A stretch of 6,352 bases of DNA, from NCBI GenBank assembly GCA_029259875.1, contig JAJDEK010000228.1:1-6352 (forward strand), written 5' to 3'. The notes under the pieces are model-generated. The model did no database searches. It worked only from the letters and a program-made list of their open reading frames with translations, and was not told the DNA's origin. Shown one piece after another: positions 5,758 to 6,352 of this stretch. Positions within the stretch are counted from its first letter, which is position 1. Each line of letters opens with the position of its first letter. Origin of the DNA: Planctomycetaceae bacterium (GTDB lineage: Bacteria > Planctomycetota > Planctomycetia > Planctomycetales > Planctomycetaceae). A program made the position numbers and the translations under genes.

Positions 5758-6352
5758 ATGCAGAAAATACAGGCTGTCGGAATCGATTTGGGGACTACTT
5801 ATTCCTGTATTGCTCACCTGAATGAGCATGGAGAACCGGTCACGATTCCCAATCAGGAAGGAGAATTATCTACGCCCTCAGTTGCTATGTTTGATGGTGC
5901 TGAAGTGATTGTTGGAACCGAAGCACTCCGGCATGCGATCGTCAATCCACTAAATGTCGTACAACATGCGAAACGATTTCTTGGAAAACCTGACTTTCAA
6001 TGGGAGATTGATGGTCGATATTTTACACCAAAAGACGTTTCTGCCTTTATTTTAAAAAAGCTGCTTGCAGCGGCGAGAGAACGCATCGGTCCGGTCGAAT
6101 CAGCAGTGATTACCGTTCCTGCACAATTCAGCGATGTGCAGCGCCAAGAAACAATTAACGCCGCTTTGCAAGCAGGTTTAAAACAAGTTGATCTAATTAA
6201 CGAACCAGTGGCAGCCGCTTTGTGCTACGTTTTGGGATCTGAAGGGATGTGGTTCGCAGAGCTTGCTGAAGCACAGCGGATTCTTGTTTACGATTTGGGA
6301 GGCGGTACGTTTGATCTCTCTTTGGTAAAATACCAAAAGGATGAAGTAAATG
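5758..6352 (+). CDS. Hsp70-family (DnaK-like) chaperone, N-terminal part, cut by window end
   Basis: The first 198 residues of an Hsp70 ATPase domain are present; the frame is open to the window edge, so the substrate-binding half is not seen. The phosphate-1 loop is VGIDLGTTYSC (7-17). IPNQEGELSTPSVA (30-43) matches the DnaK IxNxEGxRTTPSV segment. AKRFLG (71-76) contains the conserved catalytic-loop lysine, K72. VITVPAQFSDVQRQ is at 118-131, INEPVAAALCY (147-157) matches NEPTAAALAY, and the phosphate-2 loop DLGGGTFDLS (179-188) has the catalytic-type Thr. All nucleotide-contact motifs in this half look functional. Between ALCY and the phosphate-2 loop, GSEGMWFAELAEAQ makes the segment about seven residues longer than in canonical DnaK. 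This and GTTYSC suggest a paralogous Hsp70 rather than the housekeeping DnaK. The start is ATG; the best ribosome site, GAGAG, is 10 bases upstream and weak. No CIRCE heat-shock operator is seen upstream, but a 22 bp dyad is. Confidence 0.93.
   Translation, partial: MQKIQAVGIDLGTTYSCIAHLNEHGEPVTIPNQEGELSTPSVAMFDGAEVIVGTEALRHAIVNPLNVVQHAKRFLGKPDFQWEIDGRYFTPKDVSAFILKKLLAAARERIGPVESAVITVPAQFSDVQRQETINAALQAGLKQVDLINEPVAAALCYVLGSEGMWFAELAEAQRILVYDLGGGTFDLSLVKYQKDEVN

Overview
The window (about 57% A+T) looks like an ordinary chromosomal stretch of a Gram-negative-type bacterium, most plausibly a member of the Planctomycetota. That placement is inference. It rests on an exported protein made only of secretin N-terminus-like (STN) repeats, a divergent Hsp70, and central-carbon genes clustered around a PPi-type phosphofructokinase. 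No mobile-element gene, tRNA, rRNA or CRISPR array is visible.

Layout: positions 109-3884 hold three minus-strand genes in a row, read right to left. They are a pyrophosphate-type 6-phosphofructokinase (3884-2592), a HAD-superfamily hydrolase (2518-1634) and the long form of 6-phosphogluconate dehydrogenase (1545-109). Gaps of 73 and 88 bp and the shared strand suggest one operon. It would join a reversible glycolytic step and the oxidative pentose phosphate pathway to a phosphatase of unknown substrate. Imperfect hairpins lie just after the HAD stop (1605-1631) and after gnd (5-47).

Positions 3885-4367 (483 bp) contain no gene but are rich in dyad symmetry. The most striking part is 4076-4219, where a long closing stem encloses a second stem and two further hairpins in a nested, three-way-junction-like fold. 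A small hairpin followed by four T residues lies downstream on the plus strand (4255-4274). This is the best candidate in the window for something undescribed: a structured small RNA, or failing that a miniature inverted-repeat element.

Positions 4368-5585 (minus) encode an exported protein with three STN-like repeats and one secretin-N-like segment but no secretin pore domain. After a 172 bp divergent intergenic region, an Hsp70-family chaperone begins at 5758 on the plus strand and runs off the window end. Three of the five protein genes (HAD, PFK and STN protein) use GTG starts. Their reading frames look intact, with no frameshift or truncation except the window edge.
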